Origin: Luscinia megarhynchos
Taxonomy: Eukaryota > Chordata > Aves > Passeriformes > Turdidae
DNA length: 64,000 bases
Assembly (NCBI GenBank): GCA_034336665.1
Contig: JAPFBE010000002.1
Coordinates: 79,304,905 to 79,368,904 of the forward strand
Direction of reading: 5' to 3'
Shown: one piece after another, positions 1 through 12,578 of the stretch
How the letters are laid out: the number at the start of each line of letters is the position of its first letter
Numbering within the stretch: the stretch's first letter is position 1
The notes under the pieces: generated by a model
Database searches by the model: none
What the model was told of the DNA's origin: nothing
The model's input: the letters and a program-made list of their open reading frames with translations, nothing else
Made by a program: the position numbers and the translations under genes

Positions 1-1659
1 CCAGGCAGCCTGTGGGCAAGGCTGCCTTAAGCCAGACTCAGGCTGAGCTTAGGCTACTGGCTGAGCAGTGACTAGGACACTCATCCCAGTTCTTTTATAA
101 AGGTGTCCACCAAAATCTGGGTTGAGAATATCTTCTTCTTCACTGGTATTAGCAACATCCACAGGACCTTGTTAAAGTAAGATTAGCCTTGCTTTAACCA
201 GGGGGTGAATTCAGTAAATTTTCTGAACAGTCTTCAATACTGATTTCTAGTTGTCCTATATGTTCAAGCTGGAATGTTTTAATGTTAAACTCCTCCTTAC
301 TACTAAGTGAGGATGAGCATTTCAGGACAAAAAGAAACCCAAACCCCTTAAACCTATCCCCTTCCACTGCAGTAGGTGAAACTCACTTTCCACAAGAATT
401 CCCAAGCAAATTATGGCAAACTTCCCCTGCTTCTCTGCAGCTGCACTGGCAGGAGGCCAGCAGGCTGAAGGCAGTATCACATTGAATGTAAAGGTGTAAT
501 ATACATAGCCCAGAGCTACCAGCAGAAAAGGCTCTGTCCTGAATCCTGTGGCTGCAGAAGCCTCTGTGGCACCCCATGTACACTCAGCCCTGGGCAACCA
601 AAATGTGTACTGAAAACTAGTTGTCTCTTCCCTAGCAGTACAGTTCTGTTGCTCCTGCAGCATCCTCTACAAGCTGGAGCCTGAAAAGCACAGCTTTCTC
701 CTCTGCTCTCCCTCTGACAGATCCCCCACTGAAGGAGGGGTCCCCATATGTGGGAGGGCTGCATAGAAATGCTAATCCTATCTTGAATGAAGGAGAGTGT
801 TTCTCACCTTGAATTGGCAACAATCTCTTGGCCTCTCTGGGGCTGTGGGTGCTGCTGCTCTCACTGTTGGCTACCAGTTTGGTTTGAGAAGGAAGGAGCC
901 TCAGCACAGGCTGCTCCCTGCAGAGGATGATGCCTTGCTCTCCTCCTTCCCTTCTTACCTTTTTCCTCAGTGCATTACAGATTCAGGATCACTGCAGACC
1001 CCAGCACTGATCAGCAGAAAAAGACAATGTATTTCATAATTTTTTTACAGTTTTAAAATAGCAATTGCCCAACTGAGTGGGGCATATGAACGTGCCCCAT
1101 GACTTTGTAATACAGACAGCTAAGGTGAGATGAAACCATTAGTCAGTGGGTGCACAAGTGGTTGGAAAACATGCTGAACTTATCATGGTTTGTCATCAAG
1201 CTGAAAATTCATTTTTAATAGGGTCACCTGGGGTCTGTTTGGGGACTGTTTCAGTTTGATATTTTCTTTAGTAACTAGGATAATGGAATAAAGTATGCTT
1301 ATAAATCAGCCCATCACACTAAGCCAGGAGGATTGTGAGCATAGTGGGGCCCAGGATTAAAATTCAAAATAGCTATGAAAAATTGGAGAGGTTTTCCAGA
1401 ATCAACAAATGGAACCAAGGAGAGATACATGCAAAGTGCTAGGAGGTCAAAAGGTCTTATATTGAAACAAGGAGTGACCAACCAGGCAGCAGAAGAGACC
1501 TGGAGGCAAACACACCCCAGCTGACCACAGTGACAACCCACAAGGGTACACGTGGGGATGTGAAAGCCAAGGGCTGGGTGGTGACTTCACAGCATTGGGA
1601 ACTTCTCAAGTTTTGTATCCAGTAACTGGACATCACCTTTTGGAAAATACATAAATGAA
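1..1659. other. Intergenic sequence, no gene seen
   Basis: No exon, RNA gene or repeat that I can identify. The short open frames are not bounded by splice sites in a consistent frame and resemble no family I know. By human synteny this lies between GDF6 (off the left edge) and UQCRB. Confidence 0.6.
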
Positions 1660-2060
1660 ATAAGAAAGCCCTGAGAGACCATCAAGGGTATTACAAGGTT
1701 TGTAAAATCTGACCTGTGAGGAGAGATTGAAAGATCTTGGAGTTGTTTAGTCTAGTGAAGAGAAGATAGATAGGTCCAAAGGGAGTGGGATAACAGCCTT
1801 CAAATTTTTTTTCTGTAAAGAGGATGAAAATCTGTTATCTTTATATCCACTGAGAGTGGACATAAGGAGCAATAGATTTAACAGGATGCAAGGGAGATTT
1901 AGCTTAGATAGTAGGACAAACTACCCAGCTATAATCAAATATAAGCTCAGGAGCAGGCTGCCTTTGTGGACTGGAGGAGTGCAGTCACTAGAGGTTTTTA
2001 AGAGCAGATTAGTTGAATGGCTGTTCCAGACAGCTTATTACAATTCTTCTCACCTCAGCA
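1660..2060 (+). mobile_element. Degraded CR1-like LINE 3' fragment
   Basis: The stretch matches, with many substitutions, the general plan of the CR1 3' end: a segment like the classic one around 'agagattgaaagatcttgg' (1720-1740), then 'tagtctagtgaagagaag', a 'taacagccttcaaat' segment, an 'agggagatttagcttagat' segment (1890-1910), and 'gaggtttttaagagcagatt' (1990-2010). The order and spacing agree with a sense-strand CR1/L3-clade tail as found in amniotes. It is too diverged to assign a subfamily, and no open reading frame survives. The call is from memory of the consensus, so the boundaries are approximate. Confidence 0.6.
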
Positions 2061-5000
2061 CCAGACAATAAGCCACAGGGCCCTGCCTTGCTGGTGCTGC
2101 TGTATCTCTCCCTGCAGCAATCTGCTGGAGTCCTGTAGGAGCTGAAGGAGCTGTGCCAGCAGCTCTTGCTCTGCTGCTCAGGAACAGAGCAGCTCTGCTA
2201 GGAGGAAACTCAGCCACCGACCTGGGACACGTGCAAGCACCATGGCTGGCACTTACACAGGCAGCAGCCACAGCTGTGTGCTTTGGCTTGTACAGCAAAT
2301 CCTGCAGAGCTCAATTCAAGCAGTCCTTGGGCCTCCTTGCCCAGCTGGATCTTCCCTTAGCACATCTCCTAAGGCACCCAAAGGCAGCAGTGAAGTGCTT
2401 CTCTCAAGCCTCATTCCTGATGTTTTGGCAGATTTGGTCCTTGGAGGCAGCTCTCATAGACACCATTCTAACAAGACTGAGTTATAAACTTCGTACATTA
2501 AAACAACTGTACACTGATAACTCATTGTCTTCTGACTTCCTTTCATTTTTTTTCATAGTGATACAGACTGTGATAAAATAAGCTTTAAAAATCAGAGGGT
2601 TAAACAAGATGTGCAATCTGCTTATTATTATAGTTTCTACCCCAAGCTGTGAATCAGTGCCTCTTCACTCTGGCAGCCTGAGATTATTTAAGCATATAGG
2701 TTTGTGTTCTAGGAAACAGTAAAAATTGTCTACTCAATGATAAATAATTGCTTCTTCTTTAGAAGCACTTGTTATCACCTCCTCATACTGAATATTTTTA
2801 GTACTAGCAAAGTATCTTCTTCTTTTCAGCTCCCTTGAGACATCTGTTCTCCATATGGTGGGCTTGCCTCTGCTTACACAGCCGGTTTCTGGGAAGGAGT
2901 CTCCTGGTAGGACAAATTGGAATTATTTCCAGGTCTTCAAACACTCCACTAGTTCCTGACTTGTGTAATTGAGCCTAACAAGTTCTGCAATACTGTACAT
3001 GTTTTAATCCCTCTTGCCTACCTAATTTTTGTCATATTACTTCCACTGACAGCAAGCTGCCCTTAAAACATCAACACCAGGCTGTCAGCAGCAAAGAGCC
3101 ACTTAGGAGCCAGAGCTGGTGCTGAGCCCTGGTAGGGAACATCCCCCCACCATGCTGTGCTGCCCCTCTGCTCCTGGAAGGAAATCTGCTGCAAGCAGCA
3201 TGGTTACCCCATCCTGGCCATGACCTTGGGGCTGCCAGCACAGGAGCACAGCCTCTTTGAGCATCTGTGCCAGATCCTTAGCACTGTGACTAGTGCAAGA
3301 AAAATGGGGCCACCCCATCACTACCGGCCACACTATTTGCTTCCTGTGGTTTTCTGTGAAGTGAAGACTCCTACAGTCACACAGAAATTAGATAGCACTT
3401 TTTTCTCCTTTGGTTTGACAGCAAATGCCAGAGGATGAGAACTAAAAATAAATCATTCATGTTTTTGTGTTACACATATATCTATAGTTATCCTCTTATT
3501 CCCCACTGTAGCCCGTGATGTATGGGTACTCTCTGACCTTGCACTATAAAACACATGCACTATTCAAATATATTTCCTCATGCCTTATTACAGAAACTGC
3601 CAGTTCGAATTTTTCTAGAAGCTGTTACAGTACAAAGAGACACAAAGCTCTGTCAAGTGATTAATTCCACACAACAACGTGATATTGCAAGTAACAGTGC
3701 AGGGAAACCACACGATGATACTTGAGCAGCAAGACTTTCATAGAGGAGCAGTGAAGGCACTGAGTATTGATACTCCTGACTCACAGTGTTTGTGTATTTT
3801 ATTAACACTCAAAGCATCCATGCTTAGAGAATCAGGGGAGTGCCACACCAGCAGAGGAGAAAAAGCTGTGTGCCTGGGGAGGAGGCAGGTTGTACTGAAT
3901 GAGCTGTGATTTCATCTTGAAAATCTAATGCCTTCACTAATTCACATTATAATTTCCCCAAGATCCATAGCTAAATCTCCAAGGATACAATATGTGGTCA
4001 CGAGAAATGTGTCTAGCCATATTATTTTTTCTATGGTAAATATTAAATCCTTTTTAATTAGAAAGAAGTCAATTGTTTTGGCAGCAGAGTGCCACATACA
4101 CAGTACCTGGAGAATAGAGAAGTACCCCAGGTCCTTCTGAGTATAATGGGGGCAAAGTAAAAGCAGAATAACCCAGATGAAAACTATAACCTGAGGAAAA
4201 ATAAATGTTTTTCTTAAGTCCTTGGTTAGTGAGAAACTAACCTACCTGTCTTTTTATACCTTAAATAAGATATATGGAACAAGAATTTTGTTTCTTACAA
4301 ATTAGTGTGTGGACTTGCTGTTTTGAGATAGCTCAGAAATCTGTTTTATGGAGTTGCAAATAAACTTTGCTTATGAAGCAGCAGATAGGGCACACTCAGC
4401 AAGCATGCTATTGCTTGGCTTCCATGTATGAGACAATTTCTGCAGCTAAACAATATTAAACGTTTCAGTAAATCATTGCATCATTAAGGACCTAAAGGGC
4501 AAAGATGTGTCAAACTGAGTATGCTGCTTTGTCTCAACTTTTCCTACGTCCAAGGTTACAGCAGGACAGTTCAGTGGCAAATTCCCAAACACTGAGCCAC
4601 TGCCAACATTTTCTTAATGGGATTAAATTGTGCCTTGTTACTGTACAAAGACACATTTTAAGTACACTCGGCCATTTATTTGATGTATGATTCTCTTTGG
4701 CTGAGTTATTAGCCTGGAACTGTGAATAGTGAAAGTCTTTATTTCATCTCTTGCTGTAGTTCTAAAATTTATGCAATTAGCAATAGAGATATTAATAGAA
4801 TGGAGAAGTAAGATGGATAATTTAGAAGTTTTTCCCTTCTGTTAGGATCTTTATCAATAATTGAATAAATACTTGGAAAATTAAAGCATATTGATGTACA
4901 TACAATTAAAAAACATTGAATTTATAAACAGCTGTCCAGAGGGACTCTTCTGAGATAACACCCTGCCTTGCAGAATTGGAAGGAAGGGATTATATATGGC

Positions 5001-7168
5001 AGCAATACTACCCACAGCTAAAAGAAGGCACAGGCTGCTCACAGACAGGACTCAGAGGCTGGAATGGAGATGGCATGGAACTTCTGTCAAATTTGGCCTC
5101 TAGTACCTCTCTGCTGCAGGCAATAGAACAGCAGGGGTCATCCCTGCAAAGACATCCTTGAGCCATGACACACGTGGCAGCCACAGCCACAGCAGATTAA
5201 ACATGATGAAAGTGTTTCTGGTTGCTGCAAACTCCAAATTAAGATGTAACTAAAGGGCAGTTTTCTCTCCCTTGGAGCTGGCCAAGAAAACTGTAGAGTG
5301 GCCCAGGTTTGCCAGGCTCCTTCCTCCCAGCTCAGCAGCAGCACAGCACTGCCCAGCTTCCCCTGGGGACTTGCACCAGCTTCAGCACACCGTGTGAGCG
5401 CTGCCTGTGGCAGAGCTGGGGAGGAAATTAGAGCGCTGTAATTAATCTGTTACGTGTGGGTGTCATCTCCAGGCAGGTGACAGCGTGCAGGACCCCAGCA
5501 GCACTGCAGATCTCTGCATTCCCAGCGTGGGTGGCTCACCAGGCAGCAGCCATGTGCTGCAGCCTTGCAACGACTGGTATCCACTCAGACACACACTCTT
5601 ACTGTGGAGTTGTTAACATCATAAAATACGTTCTACAGTAATTTCTGAGAACTCCACACTCACTATGAACACGTCACAACTGAGACTCTACTCCTGCAAT
5701 TGTCCTTTGCTTGCTAAAAAATTGATTTATTAAAGATTTGATCCTGATCTTATTTCACAGCTATATAATTCCACTGCTATGACGTTATCCCAGAAGACTT
5801 TAGAATACAATGCATAAATGTGGGAAAATTAGGAGGATTGCCAAATGGTACATGGGCAGAACATCCTTGGATTTGATCTTGATGCTGAAGACCATAAGCT
5901 TGATTCTCCCTGCTTGAAGACTGGTAGAAACCCAGGGCATGTGTATGTTGCAATTGCAAGGGTAAATATGAGAAGTTAATTAAGATAACCACTTCTATCA
6001 CATATCAGTGTTGTCTTTAATTTGTTTATATTCTAGAAACCTTTCAATTTCTGTGTATAATCACCAAGGGTGAGTGTTGGTGACTAATTGTGCCTTGTAA
6101 TGAAGCACAGTTGTCTAGCTCCATCCTACAAAGGAGCAAGTCACCACTATCAGGGTCTGCACTGCTAACAAACATTGCACCACTTCCAGTGCAAAAGCCA
6201 CCATTGGTAGAATTGAAACAAATTTACGGCAAAAATTAAAACATTTATATTTTAACATCTCCAGACTTTATTAGGTGTTCTTTATACAGTCATCTGGTAT
6301 GTTTAAAGGGTGAGCAATCATATAAAAGGAAATATGGTCATAACTGATTGAAGTAATAAAACCCTGAAACTAAATAACATCTCATAACTCATTACACAGC
6401 ATATATTAGATTTCATTACATCAGTATATGACTTAGTAGTAAATTCTCCTGTTGGTCATAAACCTCTAAAGTGTTGTCATCCTGAAAAATGAAATTAAAA
6501 AAGGGAAGAAGACAATGCCAGGACGTTCTGGTGGTGCTTGCACTGTTACAGCACAGCCCCACCTTGCGTCAGGGTGAGCTGGGCCTGATGGGTGATGCTG
6601 GAGATGGGTGATGTGTTTTTCCCCCTGTAATCATTGTGTCCAGGGCAAAGCCACCCCTCCACCTGCGGCAGTGGCATTGCCAGAGGTTCATTTTTGTCTA
6701 GCTGACCCACTGCAGAGCTTGTCACCCCTGTGTGCTGATGAAGCCACCGGCATCTCTGGCACGGGGCAGCTCTTGCAAGGGGGTGGCTGAGCACACCCTC
6801 CCTGGGGTCAGGAGCCCACTGAGCAGGTGGTGAAGCAGCAACGTGCAGGTAACAGAGGCTGTGTCCCCTCTGCTGTGGCACTGGGCAGGTTTAGCTGCTG
6901 GTGCTGTTTGCTGCTCACCACCCTGGGCAGACCTCGTGGGGCTGGCTGCTGCCCACCCAGCTTCCTCACCCTCACCATGCTTCCACCTGGCCTTGCCCAC
7001 AGCCTGATGTGCTGCTGCAAGCTGGAAAACGTGGCTCTGTCTCATGCCCTGGGCTGCAGGGAGCTGGATGGACACCCCAGCCACTCGCCACTCAGACAGA
7101 TGGCATGGCTGGAGCCCCAGTGGGGACTGTGACCTGGGGCTCTCAGAAGGAACCTTGGAGAGGCAGCT

Positions 7169-7202
7169 CAGCAATTCATGTCACCCAGCAATTCATGTCA
7201 CC
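7169..7202. repeat. 17-bp tandem duplication
   Basis: Two perfect adjacent copies of cagcaattcatgtcacc (7169-7185 and 7186-7202) in intergenic DNA. It looks like a local replication-slippage duplication. Confidence 0.9.
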
Positions 7203-10200
7203 AGCAAGGGGGATTTCCAAAATCCCCTCTCTTTCTAAGGCTGAAGTATCTCCCAGCTAATTCCCAAAGGCTATTCAGGATGCTGGTGCCTTCCCAAATC
7301 CTTCAAAGGGCTGAGCAGAGGGTCACTGATGACCTGAACATGCTTCATGAGCCCAGTAACCTGCTGGTGTGTTTAAGGGAGGTACCAGTAACATGCAATG
7401 AGGAGAGGAACCAGGACTTATTTCTGGCATAAGCTCACAATGCCCACAGCTTCTTTGTGCTACAAACAACAAATGCTTTAGAGCAACTGCACAAAAATGA
7501 GCCTTTGAGCTGGGGACAGGCTCTGGTGAGTGTTTGAGCCACCCAGCTAAAGCGTCAGGGACCTGTTCCCCGTCTTCTTGCAGCTCCCAGAGTCTTGAAC
7601 TCTTGTTATGCTGCAGCACAGCATCAACACCTCATCTGAGGCTCCATCCTCCAGCTGCTCAAGCCAAGTCTGAGCAGGGGACCAGCCCTGAGGCTGGGAA
7701 AGTTGTTTTCCCCCAGGGCCAGCAAGGTGGCAGTTTTTACCCAGGTTGCCTCTTTCCATTCTAGTGTCAGGGCTGGCATCTGCTGCCTCAGGATCAGATG
7801 GGCTTCTGCTAGTGAGGTGGGCAGCAGGTCCCTCATTCCAGGCTAGGAGATTCTGTTAAAATTATTTCTGAGCAGATTTGCTAGATCAGTCCACAGCGAA
7901 CCCCTTGCTGCAGGACTCATCTCTATGCAGCATGTCACAGCTCAGCTCTAAGATAAGCTCTGAGACATGTCCACGATACTGGTCTGGCTACAGGAGTAGG
8001 CAGAGACTGTTGTGGTTCTCAGTGTCAGCTGTGAACAGTGGATCTTCCTCTCTACAACTCCCCAAAAAGCTTTTATGCTGTTTCATCTGAGGACCAACCT
8101 CCCCTCCTCCAACTGACAGTTTATAATTACCCAGAGCAACTGATCAGCAACCACACCATTTGCAACATCTGGGAGATCTTAAGGCAGATCCCAGTCCAAG
8201 TTGCACTGATGTAATTGTTTTGCTGGGTGAAGGATGATAACTCTCCCCACTTATGATTATACTCCTTCAAAATAATCCAATGGTTTTTTGAGGCTCACTT
8301 ATGTCAACACGTGCTTTATTGTGTCTTATGTGCTTTTAAAGTGCTGGGTGAAAGCAGCTGGAGGAGAAGTCCCTTTTCAAAGCATACCTCCTCTTCTTTT
8401 TGAAGCAGCTTGTTGAATAAGGCTTTAATGGCTGTTTTGGACATGCTCAGACACACCACTGGGTTTGATATAGTTATGAAAAGCTAAGGATGGAAATTCA
8501 TGAAAGCAATCCTCCAGAGCTCCAGAGGTGAAGGTGACTACACCCTACCTTTCCACGAGAAAGAGCAGGAGTCTGTGACCAGATAAAAACAAATTTGTGC
8601 CTCTGAAAGGAAATATGGTCTGTTACTTTTGCTATTTTTCTGGAGATTTTTTTTTTGTGTTGTTGCTTTATAAAATATATAAATAAAGCATGTCTAGCTG
8701 CTGTCAGTGCAGCCCCATGTCCTGACTTTGCCCTGCCCTAGGAGCCTGAGCACTCCTAGGCAGGGATGACTGCCTCTAGAGCTCTGAAATGATGACCTCA
8801 CCCCTCCTCTGGTACCTTGGCTTTTGCAGTGCACAGAGCAGAGCTGAGCCAAGCCTCACCTGGCAGCAGGATGCATCTTGCTTTTTATCAGAGCCACCTC
8901 TATGCTGCCACGACAGTGTGGTGAGCTCCAGCAGGACGGCTGAGTGCCCAGCATTGCTGGGGGACTGCCTGACACTGCTGGAGTTTTCATCCACCTTCTT
9001 CAGGGTGAGAGACTGAGGCCAAGAAACATGGAGAACTTGGAGAATTTCTAGTTAATTGAAGTAAACCAAACATATCAAGCTGCTTTTATGATTATTTCAT
9101 AATAGTATCTTTTTAAACTAATACTCCACTGGGGAACACAACTTGCAGACAGAAAACCCTCTGAAGTGCCTTGAAGAGATCTGAGCTTTGGACTCTGAAC
9201 TTTGCTGCTTATAAACAATCGTTTCAATCTGCTAGGCTGCAGTGGGAGTATGAGGCTTCATAAAAGGGCTTAGGTGTTGGAATACTGAGTGCAGCAGTGC
9301 TTAACTCCACCTCTCACTATGCAGCCTCCCCTTGCAGTCCAGAAGATTTAGACACAAAGAACCAGATCCATGCAGGCCAGTGGGGAACCACTTTAGGAAG
9401 GGCTGAGGAGAGCACAGCCCAGCTGTGCTGAGTTACCTCCTTCTGATCGGGTTTCAGGCTCCAGATCCTTTCCCAGCACAGGAACCAAAGCAGCACACTC
9501 ATAAAACAGCAACAGCACTTCCAGCACTTGCTTAGGCTTTGGAGGAGAAAGATCCAGGCTCCTCTTTTGCAGCACAGATATGAGCACCCAAAACTCAGAC
9601 CTACCCTGTAACTGTGGAGGCATCTTCATGAAGATGTTCTGGTTTTCATGAGAGAAACAGATGGGGTTGGGCCACGGCAGATGGACACTTAGGCCATGTC
9701 CAGGCCCTGGACGCAGGGCAAGGACAGCTTGGATTCCACTCAAATAAGGTTCAGTGGATGATCTTTAAATATTCTTTAGGGAAAACTTAAGCCTCAATGA
9801 GTGCCATGAACCTGGCATTCCCAAAGTAAGGACACACAGGTGTCACTCTCTGCAGTGGCCTGAAAAGTACCCTGGCTTGTCAAAGCACCTCATACCTCTC
9901 TCCACATACTTATACTCAGTGGTCCCATTCCCCAAAATGCATTAAACCACATTTGCACATAAATACATCAACTCTACCTCATCCTTGCTGTGCACCTCCA
10001 AAGCAGGCAAAGGGGATTAAGGCCAACTTATTTTCCTTACACTTCCTTCAGATCCCTGCACATGATTTCCTAGTTCTGGGTCTACCTCAACCCCTCACCC
10101 ACCCTGCATTCCTCACTCAAACCCTTGGCCTACCTCCCTGATCCAGTGCCAGGGCTCAGGTACTACAGGAGAGAGCAGAGCAGAAGCTGGTGGGCAGTAA

Positions 10201-12555
10201 CTGCCCAAGCAGGCATGTGCCTAGGCAGGTGGAGCCAGGCATTGCTCTTATTTTGAAGCACATCATAAACCAGCACAGCAAAAAGCTCTAACTGATTCTA
10301 GTCCTCACATCTCCTGGTACAGTTTATCAGATCTTTCATAGCAGAAAAGAGATAGCCAAAAGGACTAATAATCCCACTTGCACTCCAGAAAATATGTAAA
10401 TATTATGTAAAAACATGTGAGCATTCACAAAGATGGGAACTGTGAATCTACACCTTTTGTGAAGGAAAAGGAATTGAGCTGTCAGGCTGCCAGCATAAGC
10501 TAGCACTGAAACACCAGTGAGCAGAAGGCATTGAGGGCTCCTTCTCCTGGCCTGTCTTAACATGCACCTTGCTAGGAAGGCAGAAATGCAGATGCTTTCT
10601 GGCACTTTGGGACAGCACACTTGCCTGTCACTCATCCCAGCAACACCAGCAGAGGTTCTGGGTGAGTCAGGAGCTTCTTGACACTAAAGAAAGCTTACAG
10701 CTCCACTTGGCCTGAGGGGAGTTTGAGAAAACAGTTTTGGGGTCAGGCTTCATTCCGCAGTATTCAGATGCTAATACAAACTCTTTCCAAGGAAATTCGT
10801 GGCATACAATTTTTCAAGAAGTTAGCCCTTTGGGCCATAGACCAGCTAAGAGAGTCTATGACAAGTGAAGTCACCCTGGTGTCACCCTGGAAGGGCTGCC
10901 TCTGCCTGTTCTGCTGCCCAGGAACAGCCCTTGCCCTGGCCACAGTTTCAGCCCATGAAAACCAACTGCCAACACTGTGGAGAAATCCTGAAGGTCATCT
11001 TTGACCTTTGCTGTCTAGAGACAAAATGCCTCAAGTCAGAATGTGTTTACCATACTAATGCTAAAACACTTCCATTAAAATGACAAGCATGATGTTTCAT
11101 CAAAATTCTTATGTAGCTCTCCTTCAGATGGAAGTTGGATGTAAAACAAGCATATGTTTCTTATTAAAGTGCTGAAAAAAATCCATTGTTTTGGGGTTGA
11201 CCAACTCAAAATTTAAAGAAATCAGTCTGACATAGCAAACATGATCTTCAGCAATCAAAATGTATTCTTGTATTTCATTATGTATTCAATAAAGAGAACT
11301 TCAAGTGAAGCACAGGTTTGCTCAAAAGTGATGAAGAATAATTTAAGTTAAAATTATCATCAAACTGCAGGACCAGCAATGTCAGCTGAGACCCTTAATT
11401 TTGCACACAATTCTGACGTAGTGAACTAAAACTACAAAAATATCTCAGTAATTTATGGAATCACTATAAAATTTATATGCAAAAAGCTACATTAACCAAG
11501 ATGGTTTGAAAACCAGGAATAAGGAGATGCAAGATTAACTGTTGTATTATACATGATGACATGACCTTAAATTGCAGGTTCAAATATTACCCAGTATGCA
11601 CTCTTCTCATTCAGAAATTCTTTTCAATCCTCTTCAGAGCATGACTCATCCTTGCTTTCTGAAAGTATCAGGTACAGGCCACAAATACATCATCTTCTAA
11701 GTAAGAATTTTTGCACTTACCACCAGAGGAATAAGAACTGTGAGAACCCCTGTGAAATTTGCTCCTGCCACCACCACCTATTGTAACCATTGTGTGTATG
11801 GATAAATACCAAAACGTGCATCTAGTATTTTCAGAACCAATGAACTCAACTAGACACAGATGTGATTACTCTGCACTTCTGCAGATGTAGCTCCAAGCAC
11901 AGAGATATTAAGCACTTAGCAATTATGGAGCTTCTGTAAACCAAGTGCCTTACTTAGCATTACAGAAGAATTTTGTGACAGCAGAATAAAGAAATCCCAG
12001 TTCTCCAAAGCAGAATGTTCTTCCCTTCCTCATCAGATTTTTCACCTCTAGCTATTTCATCCCCTTTACTGTTCCTTAAAATGAGGCAACTTTGCAGATA
12101 GCAAGCTAATGGCTGCACAGGCCAGGATGATTCAGAAGGCAGGACAGATGGGATGGAATCATTACAGTGAAACTGCAGGTCTGAAACTCCATTTTTGCAA
12201 CTGCATTCCTTCCCATTCTAGATATTTTAAGCATAAGTGCAAGCATTCAAAATTTGGAATCATGCTGACCCTTCAACTTGTCACCAGCAGGATTAAAATC
12301 TTACATACAAGAAAACTTCCATTTCTTCTGGCTAAGATTAATGCTTGTCAAGTCAGTGTGCACAGAGAGGAACACCAGAGGGTGAAATAAGAAATGTCTC
12401 CCAAGCTACTCATTCATTAGCCAGCAGCATACAAATCTCACATCACGTATCCTAAAGGAGAGTTTGGTCTCTAACACAAAGCTGCTTTAGTCCTGGTTCC
12501 CAGGCAACAGATGCCACTCTCACACCAGCCTCCTTTCTCCCTATTCCTCACCATT

Positions 12556-12578
12556 TTTAAACATTTCAAATGTTTAAA
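12556..12578. repeat. Perfect 11-bp inverted repeat
   Basis: The arms tttaaacattt (12556-12566) and aaatgtttaaa (12568-12578) are perfect reverse complements around a single central C. AT-rich palindromes arise by chance, and no function is implied. Confidence 0.85.

Noticed and set aside
2153..2581. Long open frame (about 142 codons) in intergenic DNA
   Set aside because: It has no ATG at its start, no recognisable domain, and simple Leu/Ala-biased composition. It begins in GC-richer sequence just after the CR1-like fragment. A chance open frame is the best explanation.
6546..7260. Several overlapping open frames on both strands
   Set aside because: They come from locally GC-richer sequence with fewer stops. 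Products are rich in Cys, Trp, Pro and His with no family resemblance, and none forms a spliced chain.
7715..7735. CTCF-like word ccagcaaggtggcag
   Set aside because: When aligned to the core it has several mismatches in the first half; weaker than the 60661 site.
12372..12384. CTCF-like word acaccagagggtg
   Set aside because: Three mismatches, including the GGC end; probably chance.
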